The position numbers and the translations under genes were made by a program. This document shows positions 10,518-23,084 of a stretch of 64,000 nt of DNA, piece after piece. The notes below the pieces were generated by a model. The model was not told the DNA's origin. It did not search any database and saw only the letters and a program-made list of their open reading frames with translations. Source of the stretch: Micromussa lordhowensis (taxonomy: Eukaryota > Cnidaria > Anthozoa > Scleractinia > Lobophylliidae). Numbering within the stretch: the stretch's first letter is position 1; each line of letters starts with the position of its first letter. The DNA is taken from positions 32,170,075 to 32,234,074 of the forward strand of contig OZ026602.1 of assembly GCA_964020085.1 (NCBI GenBank), in the 5' to 3' direction.

Positions 10518-12542
10518 CTAAAATACAAAAGAATCTGGATCAACAAATGGATACTGGAAGTAATCATAACTTTGCTGTGTATCTGTATATTGTGTCATAT
10601 ATGGATCTAATAGCTTATGATCTACTTAATGATTACAGGTTCATCAAAAATTGTTAAGCATAACAGCAATAACAATGCCAGGTCATATTACAGTTATGCC
10701 AAGGTACATGTAACACACTCTGTTCTTTTACTGACCTGATCCAGCCAATTGCATTTCTTCAAGTCTTGTTCCAAAATCCCTGACATAAATCCCACTATCC
10801 AACATCTCACTATAGTACTGCCAAGCAAAAGAAAATAGTATCATAGGCTTTGTTAATTTGTAGTATCAACAGTGAAAATTGATTTTTGCTTTCAGTGTTG
10901 CTTAACTGCAGTTAACCTAGTTTTACAACATCAAAGATAGAAAAGTTGACTGTAAGATGCAAATAAAATCATTGATAAGAGGAATTGTTGAAAAGAGGAG
11001 CTTATCCAACTCAAGTACATTGCAATTTGCTCAGATATGCAAATAAATTTTTCAAAAATATTATAATTTATCCCTTTAAATAGTTCTCAAGTGCTGCATA
11101 ACAAAAACTAATTAAACAAATTACCCTTTGCCGTGCCTCACAAAAAGTTATTTTGTTGCCGATGCACAGTTTGGCAGCTTCAACATCTTTAAAGTGAGCT
11201 TCGAGCTTTTGACATGGCAGAGATTTATCCACTATATCTTCACTGTCATTTAAAATTTGGCGTTCTGTGCTTCCTGAAAAAAACAAACAAACAAAAAGCA
11301 TGTAGCGAAACGACTTTGTAGCGAAACGACCGTAGATTCTTCAAATGGACTTGTTAGTAAATCAGCATCTGTAGTTTTGGAAGACATTATTAGTAGTGGT
11401 ATCCCATTCCTATGGCAACCAATTAGTACATAAGTGTTTTGTGGTTTTAACAGAAATATTGTTTTAGTGTGCCCTTACAGTGTGATCACTTTTAGTATTG
11501 TGTAAGCCCACAGCAGCTCAGCCATGGTGTTAAGATTCTTTCTGGTGATTATATCAGTACTGCAGGCAACAATCAAGTCTATAGAGTCTTTGAAAAGAGA
11601 TCCATTATCATGAGTGTAGACTTTGAGTAGAGTAGACTTTGTTGACTTTGTTGACAGTAACTAAACTGATAAACTAATGGCCCTCGAAATAAATACAAAA
11701 GGAAATTAATTGAAACACTATGCATAACCTAGCAAGTCATGTCATGTGCAATCATGCAAGCATTCATCTTTCATTGATTTATTTTTATGAAACACACATA
11801 GACACCGCATGAACATATAGTCATGGGCATTACAGCTTAGTGTAACTTACCATTTTCAATGGTCAGTTGGACTACAGAATTTGAATTTGGGTGATCAGTA
11901 TGAAGAGGTGATATAGGTGTCTGTGCTCCTGCTGAAAACCATATAATAGGAAAAGTACAGTTGATTTCGAAATATTTGCCAACAAGGATAGTTGCAGTAT
12001 ACTGTAATTTTCAACAGCTTTATGCACTTACAAGAGAAGGTGAAGAAAAAAAACCTGACTAGTAAGAATGGAGAGTGAATCCTCCATACTGAATTTAAGC
12101 ATACTAGATGCACATGTAAGAAAAAGGAAATTCTCTCACCCTGTAATGTGTCATTTCTAGGTGATACAGTGGAATCTGAAATAGATCCAAACAGGTTTCA
12201 TGTTTTCTCCGAATGGAATTTTCAAAGCATTTGTTTTCCAGCCAGTGGTCCTGACCATTGAAACTTTTCTTAATAACTTAGGTATCCTTGATGTTTGGTT
12301 TCATTTGCAATTTAATATTATAATTTATTATATAAAAGTCAGTGGTATACCGAGTGGTAAAAAATTGATAAAAACAATACGATATCCTCACATGTGAAGA
12401 TATCATTTTTGACCAATCAGCTTGCAGTATTTTCGCGCGCTGTCCAGCACTCTTGGTCTGCCGAACCTTCGCGCCCATCGTCCGCTGAGAGCTTTTAATT
12501 TGCTTTTTCGCGAGTCAAAGTTAAGTTTAGTTTTATTATAAA

Positions 12543-13363
12543 ATGGAGACAAGCAGGTTTGTCGAGATCTCAGACGAGGAACTTAACGAATTCATCGAAG
12601 GACGACAAAATCCAAATACAAAGAAGAAGACTGCGTACGACGTCGAGTTATTCAAGAGGTTCATTCAGACATCATCTCCTGGCTTGCTTGATACAACATC
12701 TCTTCAGTTCATGTTTACAAATTTTATGCAAGCAAGCGCCCGGAAAGCATGAAGACGGATGATTCCCCATTTTACTTGGCGGTGAATAACATTCAGCCAT
12801 CCAGCCTATCAGTTAAACCATGGTATAAACTACAACCCATCGGAGTAAACAAGCTCAACAGTTTGCTAAAAGACATGGTAAACGAGGCTCGTCTTGGGCT
12901 AGAAAATAAGTGATTGACAAACCATAGTGCTCGCAAACACCTCGTTCAGAAGTTAAATAACAACAAAATACCTCCAACACAAATCATGCAGATCACAGGA
13001 CACCGGAATGTTAATTCCGTAAACAACTATTCATCCTTGTCGGACAAACAAAAAGAAAAAATATCCGGTATTTTGTCGTTCAGAGGCCAGAATGACAAGC
13101 AATTGCAAGAACCACGCGCATCCACAAGTACGACACACCTTGCTACGGAAGAATGTGAGTGCGTTCGTAGCCCTGAAGGACTTCGGATGCCTCTAACAGG
13201 GCTTGGGTCATTAATAAGCGGAACAATTGGTGGAGGAACATTCAACATAAATGTGAATTTGCAGCAGAATACCTCTCCTGGTAAACGTGAAAGCACATTT
13301 GAAAGTAGTAAGAAATGGAAGCTTGTAAGGTTAGTTGAAAGCAGCGATGAAAGCCAGGAGTAA
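12543..13363 (+). pseudogene. Tyrosine recombinase gene (Crypton-like / DUF3504 type), internally deleted
   Basis: The 5' end encodes METSRFVEISDEELNEFIEG and KKTAYDVELFKRFI, the start I associate with Crypton-derived recombinases (DUF3504/KCTD1-like). After about residue 60 the phase changes and the sequence jumps to the catalytic half: DDSPFYLAVNNIQP, then LTNHSARKHLVQKL (HxxR box) and GHRNVNSVNNYSSLSDKQK (His and the Tyr nucleophile). The segment with the first catalytic Arg is missing, so about 200 codons seem deleted. An in-frame TGA at about 12911-12913 precedes LTNHSARK. The tail ends with a Ser/Glu-rich peptide, ESSDESQE. It lies in an intron of the minus-strand gene. Confidence 0.7.
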
Positions 13364-13556
13364 AATGGTATGTTACTTGCTGCTGTTTGTCAAATTTCTA
13401 ATAATCTTTATGCCTTTAGTCAAGACAATTTTGTATTTCTATCGATTTTATTTTGGCCTCTTAGCTTAAGTCTCTTTGTATTGAAATAACTTGGCCTTGT
13501 TGACGATTTGTACAAGTAAACAACTGACTTTTAAGTTATGTAGTCAATTTTGAAAT

Positions 13557-13636
13557 AATCTTTTGTTGTATTGTGAGGATTTTATATAATACAAACTCAA
13601 TCATCTTTTGTTATATTGTGAGGATTTTATATAATA
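13557..13636. repeat. Tandem duplication of a 46-bp unit
   Basis: The stretch ATCTTTTGTTGTATTGTGAG continues into GATTTTATATAATA and is repeated with one substitution starting at about 13603. Confidence 0.7.
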
Positions 13637-13645
13637 AAAAGAAAA

Positions 13646-13776
13646 TTACATGTCTGCTTGGAGATACGAAATTTCTTTCTCGTGTTTGAAAAATATTTCA
13701 CTCGTTCGCTGCGCTCACTCGTGAAATATTTTTCAACACTCGAAGAGAAATTTCGTATCTCCGCGCAGCCATGTAA
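13646..13776. repeat. Fold-back hairpin element
   Basis: Two arms of about 60 bp (13646-13705 and 13717-13776) are near-perfect inverse complements around a short centre GTTCGCTGCGCTCACTC. Shared words are GGAGATACGAAATTTCT and GAAAAATATTTCAC. The flanks TTACATG and CATGTAA are part of the arms. No coding content. Confidence 0.85.
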
Positions 13777-13779
13777 TAT

Positions 13780-14810
13780 CCTCTATTTAGGCGATGGTAA
13801 TTTTCTATGTTCTGATAGAGGTGTGCAATTTTTAGGTTAAGTATGTGTGAGGACAAAGTGTCATTTGCTAGTGTCCATTTTTCTTTCAAATATTGCACTC
13901 ACGTTTTGAACTGATTAATCAGTCTATAATTTTGGACAGTTTACATTTCTTTTCCGACACTTCTGAGACCTACAAAGGTATACATGTGCTAATGTTGAAT
14001 CGCTTAAAAATCTCTGCTTACACAAAGCTCAATTTCTCTTTCCCTTCAAATTCCATCAAATTTTCTTCAGTACTCTTGACTCACCATTTTTTGTTTCCTG
14101 ATTCCCAGATTGAGCCATTGTTGTAATATACTGTCTGGTTGTAACTGGTAAAAGAAATTATCTGTTTGTAGTTAATACCTGAGAAATAAAATGTTCTCCA
14201 TTTTGCAAAGAAAGAGCTTCGGCTGCTCCAAAGTTTTGATAATCAGCCGGGAAAAATTGAATTTCATTTGAATGCTCACAGTAAAAGACCCAATTACTGT
14301 ATGACAACCCAGAGTTTCATGTGTTCATTCCTTGTATACCAGAAACACATTTAAGTTTTTATAACAATTAAAAAAACACACCCTGATTAAAATTCCTCTT
14401 AGAAACTTTCTTTGGCTTTGGCCTAATTGCCTGTTCAATTTTGTATAAGTGAATGGCCCTCACCGTGAAAGAAACGAAATGATGACAGCACTTGCCATTT
14501 GTGGTAGTGACTCACCCAGTGTAATTTTCGCTTGCACATGAAGATGCCTTTCCTTCACCCCCACCCCCCCCCCCGCAAAAAAATAATTAAATAAAAAATA
14601 AATGCCCCATTGTATAGTTAAAGATGTCAAATTGAACCCTCCAAGCCTTCCCCGTCCCTCCTAGATCTGTCTCACTGCATACATGTACAATATACATGTA
14701 TGTGTGTTGTAGGTTGATAGTTTCAGGTACATGCTCATGATTGCTTTTTGCTTCTTCAGAAATGTGTTTTGGCATTGTGATTGGCAATTAACATCTTTTC
14801 AACTTTGTTT
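13780..14810. other. No gene seen; intronic stretch
   Basis: Only short AT-rich frames and a C-rich run near 14560 are present. It lies between two exons of the minus-strand gene. Confidence 0.5.
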
Positions 14811-15106
14811 ACTTACACCCATCCCTAGGTCGAGGCAACGTTGGAGAGACGGCAGTATTGCCATGAACTGGAGGCATTGTGTCAGATGGGCCAGGTCTAA
14901 AACTAGGACCCCCTGTGAAAGTAAAAGCCAGTGAAAGATTATGAGGGTTTGGATTATGCATTCTGCTAGTGAAAATGAAACAACCAAAACAAATAATTCA
15001 AACTGAACATGACATTGTTAAGAATTCCCACTGGCTGTAGTCAAACCAGGTGGCTATTTACAAGCATGACCATGGATTAATGGCAACTGTGATATTAGTA
15101 CATGTA

Positions 15107-15169
15107 GTGGTCAGAGCGAGACTCAAACCTGTAACCACTGGATTACGAGTCCGATAGGCTGACCACTCC
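15107..15169 (-). tRNA. tRNA-Thr(CGT)-like sequence, probably a pseudogene or SINE head
   Basis: On the minus strand the order fits a tRNA body: A-box-like TGGTCAGCCTATCGG, an anticodon stem-loop GGACTCGTAATCC (anticodon CGT), and a B-box-like GGTTTGAGTCT. Length is 63 nt, shorter than a full tRNA, and the acceptor stem is incomplete. Confidence 0.4.
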
Positions 15170-15724
15170 TTCACACTGCCTGCATATAAATGTCAAGTGC
15201 CATTTGTCTTACTACCTCCATTCTTGTCATCACTCTTGAGAAGAATGTAGACCCTTTTGGATGACCCTCCACTGAATTTGTGTAATAACGTTGGTGCATC
15301 AGGAATATTTTTTCCAACTCTCTTTTAGGACACTTCCTCTGCTGCAAAACTTGTACAGGCGAATTCTGTCAAACAGTGGAAGTAGAAAGCTGAGATCTAA
15401 CACAATTTTTTTTCCTTTCATCTTTTTGTTGGAACTCTCTACCTAGTGGTATTTGTGCTAGTTTAAAGTTTTCAGAATTTAAAGATCACTGTTTGTCATC
15501 TGTTATAAATTATCAATCGCTGCTTATATATATATATATTGAAAACAGTCCTATGAAGTTAGTGCGCTGATTGGTTCAAAAACATGTTTCATTTACTTGA
15601 AGGAGACACACAACTAGTACATGCTGTTAACATAATTATGGAGTGTGCAAAGAGAATTTAGATTTTGATAATCAAAGTTAACAATTTGTTTTCATTTTCT
15701 CCGTCGCAGTGTGTTCTCAAAAAG

Positions 15725-15912
15725 AAAGAGAAAACATGTTCTCCGTGTTTCTATTGAGTTATAGAAACACTAGTGAAAGTTTGGGAGAACTAACTCAAAA
15801 AAGAGCTGTGGAAACACTCTCCTGCGGCTCGTTCCCACAGCAGTTCTCGTTTTCCCAAAGTTCCACTCATTTTATATAACTCCATGGAAAGACGCTACAT
15901 GTTTTCTATTTC
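15725..15912. repeat. Imperfect fold-back element
   Basis: The word GAAAACATGT near 15730 is answered by ACATGTTTTC near 15900, with further complementary blocks in between around the C/G-rich centre CTCCTGCGGCTCG. Arms are about 80 bp with several mismatches. No coding content. Confidence 0.5.
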
Positions 15913-15914
15913 TT

Positions 15915-16550
15915 AACTATATTTCATATTTTTATATTTAATAAATATTTTTATATATTTATTATGATGTAATTTTATTATTTGATCGCACTAAGTTTCT
16001 AGCTCTCATTTGTAAGTTTTCTTCTGTTTTTTATTTCTGATATTGTAATTTATTTAATTTATAGTGACTTGATGCGAAAGCGATGTCAATTAATAAATGT
16101 AGATGATGTTCATTTCATGCCGTGCTGGCACGCACGCTCGTTGCGGTGGCCATGTGTTTCACAGATATGACCCAATTCAGTCCGTCGTCTTTCAAATCTT
16201 TTTCACCATACATCACTTCTCCTTGTACACTAATGTAGTATCGAAAGATGCATTCCATCATGTTATTTTGGCTATAGTTAGATCTTACCTTGAAAAGTCA
16301 GCTTCTCCTAACTCAGTGAAATTTTCCCGCACCAAATCACAAATTTGTCTTTTGGTTGAAGTCTTATTGAACTCGATTTTTTTAACCCTCCCTTCGCGGT
16401 TGAGTTGATCCCTTGTGGGATTGCCTTGCGACATTGCCTCAATCATACAAAAGTATGACATGATTTAGGTCCAGCAGCTGTCCTCGCCGGGCAGGGAGAC
16501 CAAGATCTCTCACCTTTAGAACAGCAAACCGCAAAATTAACAGTTACATT
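15915..16550. other. No gene seen
   Basis: AT-rich sequence between the fold-back and the SINE. The longest frame (16103-16408, plus) shows no recognisable motif and low-complexity codon use. Confidence 0.45.
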
Positions 16551-16563
16551 TTAGATGATGTGA

Positions 16564-16862
16564 GGTAAGGTAAAGTCTGCATACGAGCCAAGTGGCCCAC
16601 CAGGCCGGAGCTTATCCCGGTTTCCGTGGCATGAAGCGACTAGGAATATTTCTACTCCCCCCTGGATGGGATGCCAGTCCATCGCAGGGTTACCCCCAGC
16701 ATTAAATTTGCCGGTACCCATTTATACACCTGGGTGGAGAGAGGCACCGTGAGAGTAAAGTGTCTTGCCTAAGAACACAACGCAATGTCCCAGGCCAAGG
16801 CTCGAAACCGGAGCGCTCGCTCCGGAGTCGAGCGCACTAACCATGAGGCCACCACGCCTCCC
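16564..16862 (-). mobile_element. tRNA-derived SINE with 13-bp target site duplication
   Basis: The element is flanked by TTAGATGATGTGA at 16551-16563 and 16863-16875. On the minus strand it starts with a tRNA-like head holding an A box (TGGCCTCATGG, 16841-16851) and a B box (GGTTTCGAGCC, 16799-16809), both of which recruit RNA polymerase III. A conserved body follows that includes GATGGGATGCCAGTCCATCG read on the plus strand, a word I recall from many metazoan SINEs. It is about 299 bp long. Confidence 0.9.
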
Positions 16863-17170
16863 TTAGATGATGTGACAGCTGTGATTAATAGAGCTTGCAA
16901 ATCTCGCGAGATACATATAAGGGGGAGGGGGAGGAAGAAGAAATGGAGGGAGGACTCCGTAAATTTTTATACACCCAAAAGGGGACTCTGAAAAAATTGT
17001 TGGGCTAGGAGGGGGGCTCCGAAAATGACAACAACATGACATCATCTTACAAATCGGATGGTTTTCAACTCAACAATTTAATGACCTGTGCAACTCAGTT
17101 ATATCGCGTGGTTTGCAGATAAAACATATGTAGTCTCAGCAATTATTACACTCTTGTTCATTCTGAAAAA

Positions 17171-18125
17171 TCTAACCTACCCTCATTTTCAGTCTATAGA
17201 GAGTTACTGACGAGTTTACAAACCTCCTGGGGTTTATTTTCTGAAATACGGACGATTTTTGGAATTATTTGAGATTTTGGATTTCGCCCGTCTGAAGCCT
17301 GAAATTAACCGCCTCACAAGGGAAAATCGACCGGCCAAAAAAACTGCTTTCGCGTAACCAAACATGTTAGCCTATCGGCAATCTAACACTTAATTCCTAT
17401 AAAATGGACATCGAACATCCTATTTACAACATATTTCCGGCTCTGAAGTGTAAAATCAACGCTTGTTAAGCGCATTCAAAATGGCCATTTGATAAGAGTT
17501 GACGAATGTGAAAATTTATAGGCAAAACTAAAATCGAGCTCCTGGTTATGGGAATTCTCCAAATAGCCCCAAAGTTTGGTTTTGAAGCCCCGAAATATAG
17601 TTTTTAAACGTACATTAAAATTTTGGTTGGGTTTTTTAGCGAGTGCTTCACAATGAGTAGACCACTTTGAAGAAATTGTGTGCTCAGTGACCTCAAATTG
17701 ACCTCAGAGTGTTTGTTTGACTAGTCGCATCGGTTACATTGAAATGAGCGCTCCATATTAACTAATTTTCTCATTCGGTATTTAATTTGAGAATGAATCT
17801 GACTTACCATTGTATAATGGCATCGGATAGGAGCATGGATTGTCTTGCAGCGGCAGAATTAAGCCGATGGCGGCTGTATATAATCAACTGCAGTTGTTGT
17901 CCAACTAGATGTGGCGCAAAAGTTTCAAACTCCTCCGTCGAAATTACCTAGAATTCTATCTGAATGTAAGAAACGCTGCAGTTCATCAATCTAATGCCTG
18001 AGTAAGTTGTGGAGACATCTGTGACACACTTAGATCTGTTATAGTGTTCTAACTTAGCTTACTCTTGAGCTGATGAGACCTGAAAGCAGAGCGTTATTGT
18101 CGATTGCATGACATATTTTGAAAAG
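17171..18125 (+). repeat. Left terminal inverted repeat (about 0.95 kb)
   Basis: This arm matches the reverse complement of 25040-25977. Diagnostic shared words are CAAACATGTTAGCCTATCGG (one mismatch to the other arm), ATGGACATCGAACATCC and GGCATCGGATAGGAGCATGG. Similarity fades at the inner end near ATTTTGAAA (about 18125). Confidence 0.85.
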
Positions 18126-19317
18126 CTTGGGTCTTCTAAATTCCCCAGGCCCCCAATCACTTTTCTTATTGTCTATCCCTAAAACAAAATAGCGAAATAA
18201 AATAGTCAAGAGGTATATTCACATAACAATAGCCGTTAAGCGCCTCATTTGCATATCTCAGCAAAACGTGTTCCAGCATACCTATTGTTGGTGTTGCAAA
18301 ATTGGTGAGAAACAGCCCCTGGGGCGCAATCTGGATATTTCGTATTTCATGTCGAAATATTTTATTTGATAGCCTTCAGTGAAAGTTGGCTGTGACATTG
18401 GCTACTGAAGTTGATACGTCCTTTGAAGAGATTGCCTACTTGAAGAATTTAAAAGGACGTAAATAAATCTACTAGTGCTGTATCGAAAAGCTATTTCCAA
18501 TACTGCTGGACTACTATGTTCTTATCTCTTGGTCACAAATTTGAACTGACATCAGATAACAGTTTAAAGCTGAGATATAGCTCCTACAGCTTGTTTCGGA
18601 CAACAGCCGTCTCAAATTAGCGACAGAATAATACGTCACTCAATTTGCTCTGCTCCACCAACCAGCTTTGTCTGGCAGAGACGACCAAGTAACATTTTAT
18701 CGGGGACCATGCTCATATGCAACCGATGCACGTCACCTAGTCAGCTACCCTACCCCTCTTCCGTTAGCGGACCATTTAACTTTTGGTGATGGTGGGAGGA
18801 GGAGTGGTGGTGGGGGGGGGGATTTCCTACACATGACCACAGCTGGAAAAAAAAATCGGACACGTTCATTGAACTGGAAGAAAAATAATGTTACACAGGG
18901 AAAAAAGTCATAAAAGCACATGTCCTAAGAAAAAATTCCGCGCCCCCTCAGAGGTTCAATGGTCCGCTCTTACCAAATGTATATAAAAATTCCGACGGAA
19001 AACTAAGTGGGACCCTTTTGGCATCAGTTGCTGGTTCAATGATTCAGTGGCATATGCCGAAAATGGGACCTTGTCTGATAATAACAAATGCTTGTAAAAC
19101 AAGCGCGGCTATTTGCTAACTTCACCGAAGCGAACTGTATATAATATTCACATTATGTCTGGGAAGGAAAACTTGGAAAGCGCGGAACAACAGCCTGTGC
19201 TTTACGTTTACAGTCCCCCTCGCTGACAAAAGGATCCTAGCTCACCCTGATACAGGTCTTAGTAAAAAAAACAAATTCAACGCTTATGATGTTCACACCT
19301 CCAATCAGTTTATTTTG
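18126..19317. other. Internal non-coding part of the long-TIR transposon
   Basis: No frame with recognisable protein features. A G-run near 18810 and homopolymers near 18847 are present. It lies downstream of the stop of the internal gene. Confidence 0.5.
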
Positions 19318-21238
19318 TTATGTTCTGCAGCAGTCGCATTGCTTCAGAAAGCCTTCCAATCTCTCAATGTATGGCACTTTCCTTCTCGATGTAATGTCTT
19401 CCGTGGCGATGCCATAATGGTCACAGATCTTTTTCAAAAGTTTGACAGCCAACGTTGACAGCTTTGATTTTCACATCAGCTGACACAGATTGAAACTGTC
19501 ATAGCAGATTGGGTGTGTCGGCAGTATATTTGCCATCACGTAATCACTAAGTTCTTGAAATGCTGCCACGTTCACTTCTGCCTCCACATCCTCGTCGTCA
19601 GCTGCGGCCTGGACATCTAAATGGCCTGCCAAACTTCGGGAAAAAAAGCTGGTTATTTGCTGAACAGTGAGAAACTCCGAACTGGAGAACATACGATTAC
19701 CGGATGCATCTTTGGCGGCCATCATCAGTCGCGAGACTTATGCAAGACTAGCCTTTTGCCCAGTTTCCTCTCCAATTTGAAATTTGCTGGTCAGATAATC
19801 TCTTTGTTTATCAGAGAATCTAGTCTCGCCTCCCTGGCTTGACTTTAGGGCCCAGTCCATCGATACAGTCGTCTTTTGAGTAGTAGACTGAGCTTCTCGG
19901 CCCGCATGGGCTCGATCTCCAAACTGGGGCACTCCTACGAACTGCCCCTCAATCCTTGCAGCATACCCACGGACAGCCTTGTCTATCATAGACTCCTGCT
20001 CTAGGCTACGAACATGCTTGCCACAGTCCAAGTGGTTCTGCAGAGAGGAAAATCGCTGGTAAGATTTTGTGCATCCCTCTTCGGGGCAGGGGTATAATCC
20101 ACTGCCTGTAGTAGAAGGGATACCCTGCACTCCTCCTTCCGATGTACTTGGATTACTCGCCGTTCTTCTTGACTTGACTGTACAGAATTGGGTGGAAATT
20201 TCCTCCGCTGAACACCTTGTAGACAGGCTTGCTGTTTGCAAATCGGCAGGGAGGCTAAGCTTCGAAAACGTGATCTTCTTCCCCTGTCCCATCCCATATG
20301 CCTTCCACACGCGAATGAAAGTGTCACTATACTCCACATTTGCTATAGTGCTGACCCCATCTAGCTTGATCTGAAGTACAGGACTGGAGACAACTCGGTC
20401 ACACAACCTGACGCAAAGACCTGACACACCTCCCGAAGACTGCATGGCATCAACCATTTGACTGGCAGTCTCAACGTCATGCCCTTCAAGTGAACCTTGA
20501 TATGGGCCTTGATTGTTGCTGCCTTTCTATCGCAGGCCCCTTTGCCGCCTTGGGGGTCAGAGAAATCTAACCGTCGCACATTAATTCCGCGAGCTTCCCC
20601 AGCTTTCACAGCACCCAGGATGGTATTACCACTCCGGTAACATCCCGCGTTATCTTGTCTGTGGGCATCATCTCCTTCAGCTTCCCGAGAACATCGGACA
20701 TGATAGCTTGCACTGTGAGGCTGTCTTGGCTGCAAGATTTGAAAACGTGAGCAAACGTCATCATTTCAAAACCTTGATCTGGTGACTGTCGTCGAGTGGC
20801 CACTGTAAGGTGCCAGGATAGGCCTCTCTTGCCGAACCAGTCACTCTGACTTTCACGATATTTTCTCGGCAAAAATTTCATTGCCCAGTCTTGTACGAGC
20901 AGCACGGAGGACTCGTCGAGTGCATCAAGGATGTCCAGGCGGGCCTTGTCCTGGTTCACACTTCGCAAAAGGTGCACCTTCCAGGCGAGGATGTTATTTT
21001 TCGCCTGGTCGAAAACAAATAGGAGCTCTTGTGTGGTGTCTTCAGAGACACTGTGGGTTGGCATCTTACTTATTGCTTCTTCTATTTCCTGTAATACAGT
21101 CGTCAGCTCCTCGCAGCGATCACAGATATCCTGGTGGGTGTAGTCATTGCAACTTGACTGATAGTCGCTATCAAGAGGGTCACTTAGGGCATATTGCCTA
21201 CAGTGGTCTGGCACACTGGAGATCTTGGACACATGTAC
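19318..21238 (-). pseudogene. Long-TIR transposon protein, C-terminal exon (candidate transposase core plus C2H2 finger)
   Basis: After a TTTTCAG acceptor the exon reads KISSVPDHCRQYALSDP, DWAMKFLPRKYRESQSDWFG and GLSWHLTVATRR. In a second frame come RQDNAGCYRSG and DFSDPQGGKGACDRKAATIK. A third frame carries a C2H2-like finger (CPEEGCTKSYQRFSSLQNHL) and the C-terminus runs through RKVPYIERLEGFLK to a TAA at 19318-19320. The spaced acidic motifs suggest an RNase H-fold nuclease, which is inference. I remember the family as multi-copy and uncharacterised in corals. Damage: frameshifts near 20665 and 20495, TAA at 19738-19740 and TGA at 19471-19473. Confidence 0.65.
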
Positions 21239-21980
21239 CTGAAAACAGCAGTTATAATTAGTATAAATCTACTAGCGTTCTATTACGAATGTCGTTCTCT
21301 GACTGACTACCTTACTCGCTATCTATTCTGTGATAGATGGTGAGTAGCGGTTGTCAACAAAATGGCGGCCGTTTCTTCGCGTTTTCGAAGTCTGTCTGCG
21401 AGGAGAATTTAAATAATTTTTAGGTTTTGAACGACTAGTACGTTTATACTAAAACAATTAGATTATTCGCTCTCTACTTCTATGCGTGATAGAAATCCCG
21501 AGTTCATTGATTGGTCGAATTGAGCGCATTACACCTCAAAAGATGCACGCGCCCAATGTCATGCGTGTGCATCGTGGAATTGGAATGCACGCAAGCTGTG
21601 TGTACGCGCAAATCTCTGGACATGTTATAAAAGGAAATAAAGTAAAAAAAATATGATTCAAGCCATATTTGGCATATTTTCAACATAAAAGCCAAATGTG
21701 AGGGCTGGAGTGTCGTCAATTTCATCAATTGACTTCCGGTGTAAGAGCTCCTGGAATCTCCAGTCATGGCCTAGCATTGTGACCTAACATTCTAGTTCAG
21801 AACCCCTTTGATGGTCATTTTGACTTCTGGAGGAACTGGTAGCAGGCAAAACCGGAAGACCCAAAATATTGTTTCCGTACACTCTCTGTGACTTTGCTAA
21901 TAAGAAAAACGTGGTCATCAAATCAACTACTTTGTAAAATCGAGGTTTAACTACTAGACAAGTCATATAGCAGTCCTGAC

Positions 21981-23084
21981 CTTGAAGTCGCTCTTCAAGT
22001 ATCGTTTGGTGTTTTTGAGGTGTTCCTTCTGCTCTCTGGCCCATGACATCCCCATGAAGTCGTCACCTAGACGCTGTGCGACATCACAGAGGTCATCAAA
22101 GGCTTTTGCCCCGTTAGAACTGACATAATCGAGCCCCTACAGTGACTTGCGAACGGACGCGGAACACACAGAGAGGATGTTCAACAGTGTGCGACGGCTC
22201 AGTGGCTCGAAGTTTGATTCCTCGGCGTAGGCAAAGTACTGTTTTATAATTGATTCAGGAATCATCATGCGTACGACATTTGGCACAGTAACCACCTCGT
22301 TCATTGACAGCTTTATCGATCTCTGCCCAAATGGCAAATCCTGAATGACGTGCGGGCTAGTGATAAAATCTAGAAAGTGATCGACCTGCGTTTGGGACAC
22401 GGACATTTTAGTGTGAACAACCGGTGACAGGAGGACTCCTCTACCATAACGGAGGGCGTGGTCTCTTGCTGTAGTGAGCCGATATCTAGTGAGGTCTGGA
22501 ATCCACCTTCTTATCGTGCGAAAGGTAAACTTGTCTGCTACTATTAAAAGGATCTGGCGCCGGACCTGCCACATGCTAGAGTTGTTATAGCAATCTGCCA
22601 ATGCGCTCATCAGAACCTCATCAACATCTACTTCTGAGTCTTCCTCGCTGCAGGACGAGTCTTCGTGCTCTAGAGAGCGGTACGTAGTGAGGGTTTTCCA
22701 TGGTTGTCCCTGCTGGTGCGGCGCCACTTCTCCTAAGACTGCACCCACTGCTTGGTGGGCCTTGCGCAAGTGACGTCTCCGTGTTCTCGCACTTGCCTCT
22801 GACCAGGGTACAGTTGCCGGGTAGCGGACTGGGCTGATATCTTTGCTCTCAAGAAACTCATTCATTTTCTGAAGCGGCAACACGCCTTTCGCCCGACCAC
22901 GGGAGAATGGCGTACATGTCATGTCCAAGGAAGAGTCTAATGACTTCGAGTAGAGGCTCTCAAGAGGTGTCGCAAAGGCGGTAGACTGCTCTGCTGCATC
23001 AGCGGGTGGTGCTGGCGTGCACTGTGTCATCGGTAACGATTCGATAGCTGCACTTGCTGCAGATGCTGACCCACCCCCGACTTC
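21981..23084 (-). pseudogene. Long-TIR transposon protein, central exon
   Basis: The exon is 1104 nt, a whole number of codons, between AACACAG and GTCAGG. It encodes a low-complexity acidic linker (SCSEEDSEVDVDEV), a conserved part with TFRTIRRWIPDLTRYRLT and HTKMSVSQTQVDHFLDFI, then FGQRSIKLSMNEVVTVPNVV. It ends with GLDYVSSNGAKAFDDL and TKRYLKSDFK. A single TAG at 22137-22139 interrupts it where CAG (Gln) is the likely original. No catalytic motif is obvious; it may bind the terminal repeats. Confidence 0.6.

Larger units (their letters stand above)
9502..15321 (-). pseudogene. Decayed multi-exon gene of an uncharacterised cnidarian repeat family
   Basis: A chain of minus-strand exons with good borders keeps compatible phase: 15321-15216 (RVGKNIPDAPTLLHKFSGG), 14912-14817, 12175-12140, 11931-11851, 11273-11125, 10817-10736 (YYSEMLDSGIYVRDFGTRLE), 10517-10330, 10083-9991 (VCSMWKEIAEIIRDREF) and 9718 to about 9502. 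The last contains DYGHLTVEHVSMLFR and LWDLSNQGFESGHKLQRQ, a motif I remember from a large uncharacterised family in corals. Function is unknown; an element-encoded protein is likely. Damage: compensating one-base slips in the 10517-10330 exon, one more slip near 9533, and a LINE inserted in the last exon. The first exon border is the weakest. Further exons upstream are possible. Confidence 0.5.

Noticed and set aside
18070..18090. CTGATGA...GAAA in the left long inverted repeat
   Set aside because: Only five bases separate the two words, so no stem II can form; chance match.
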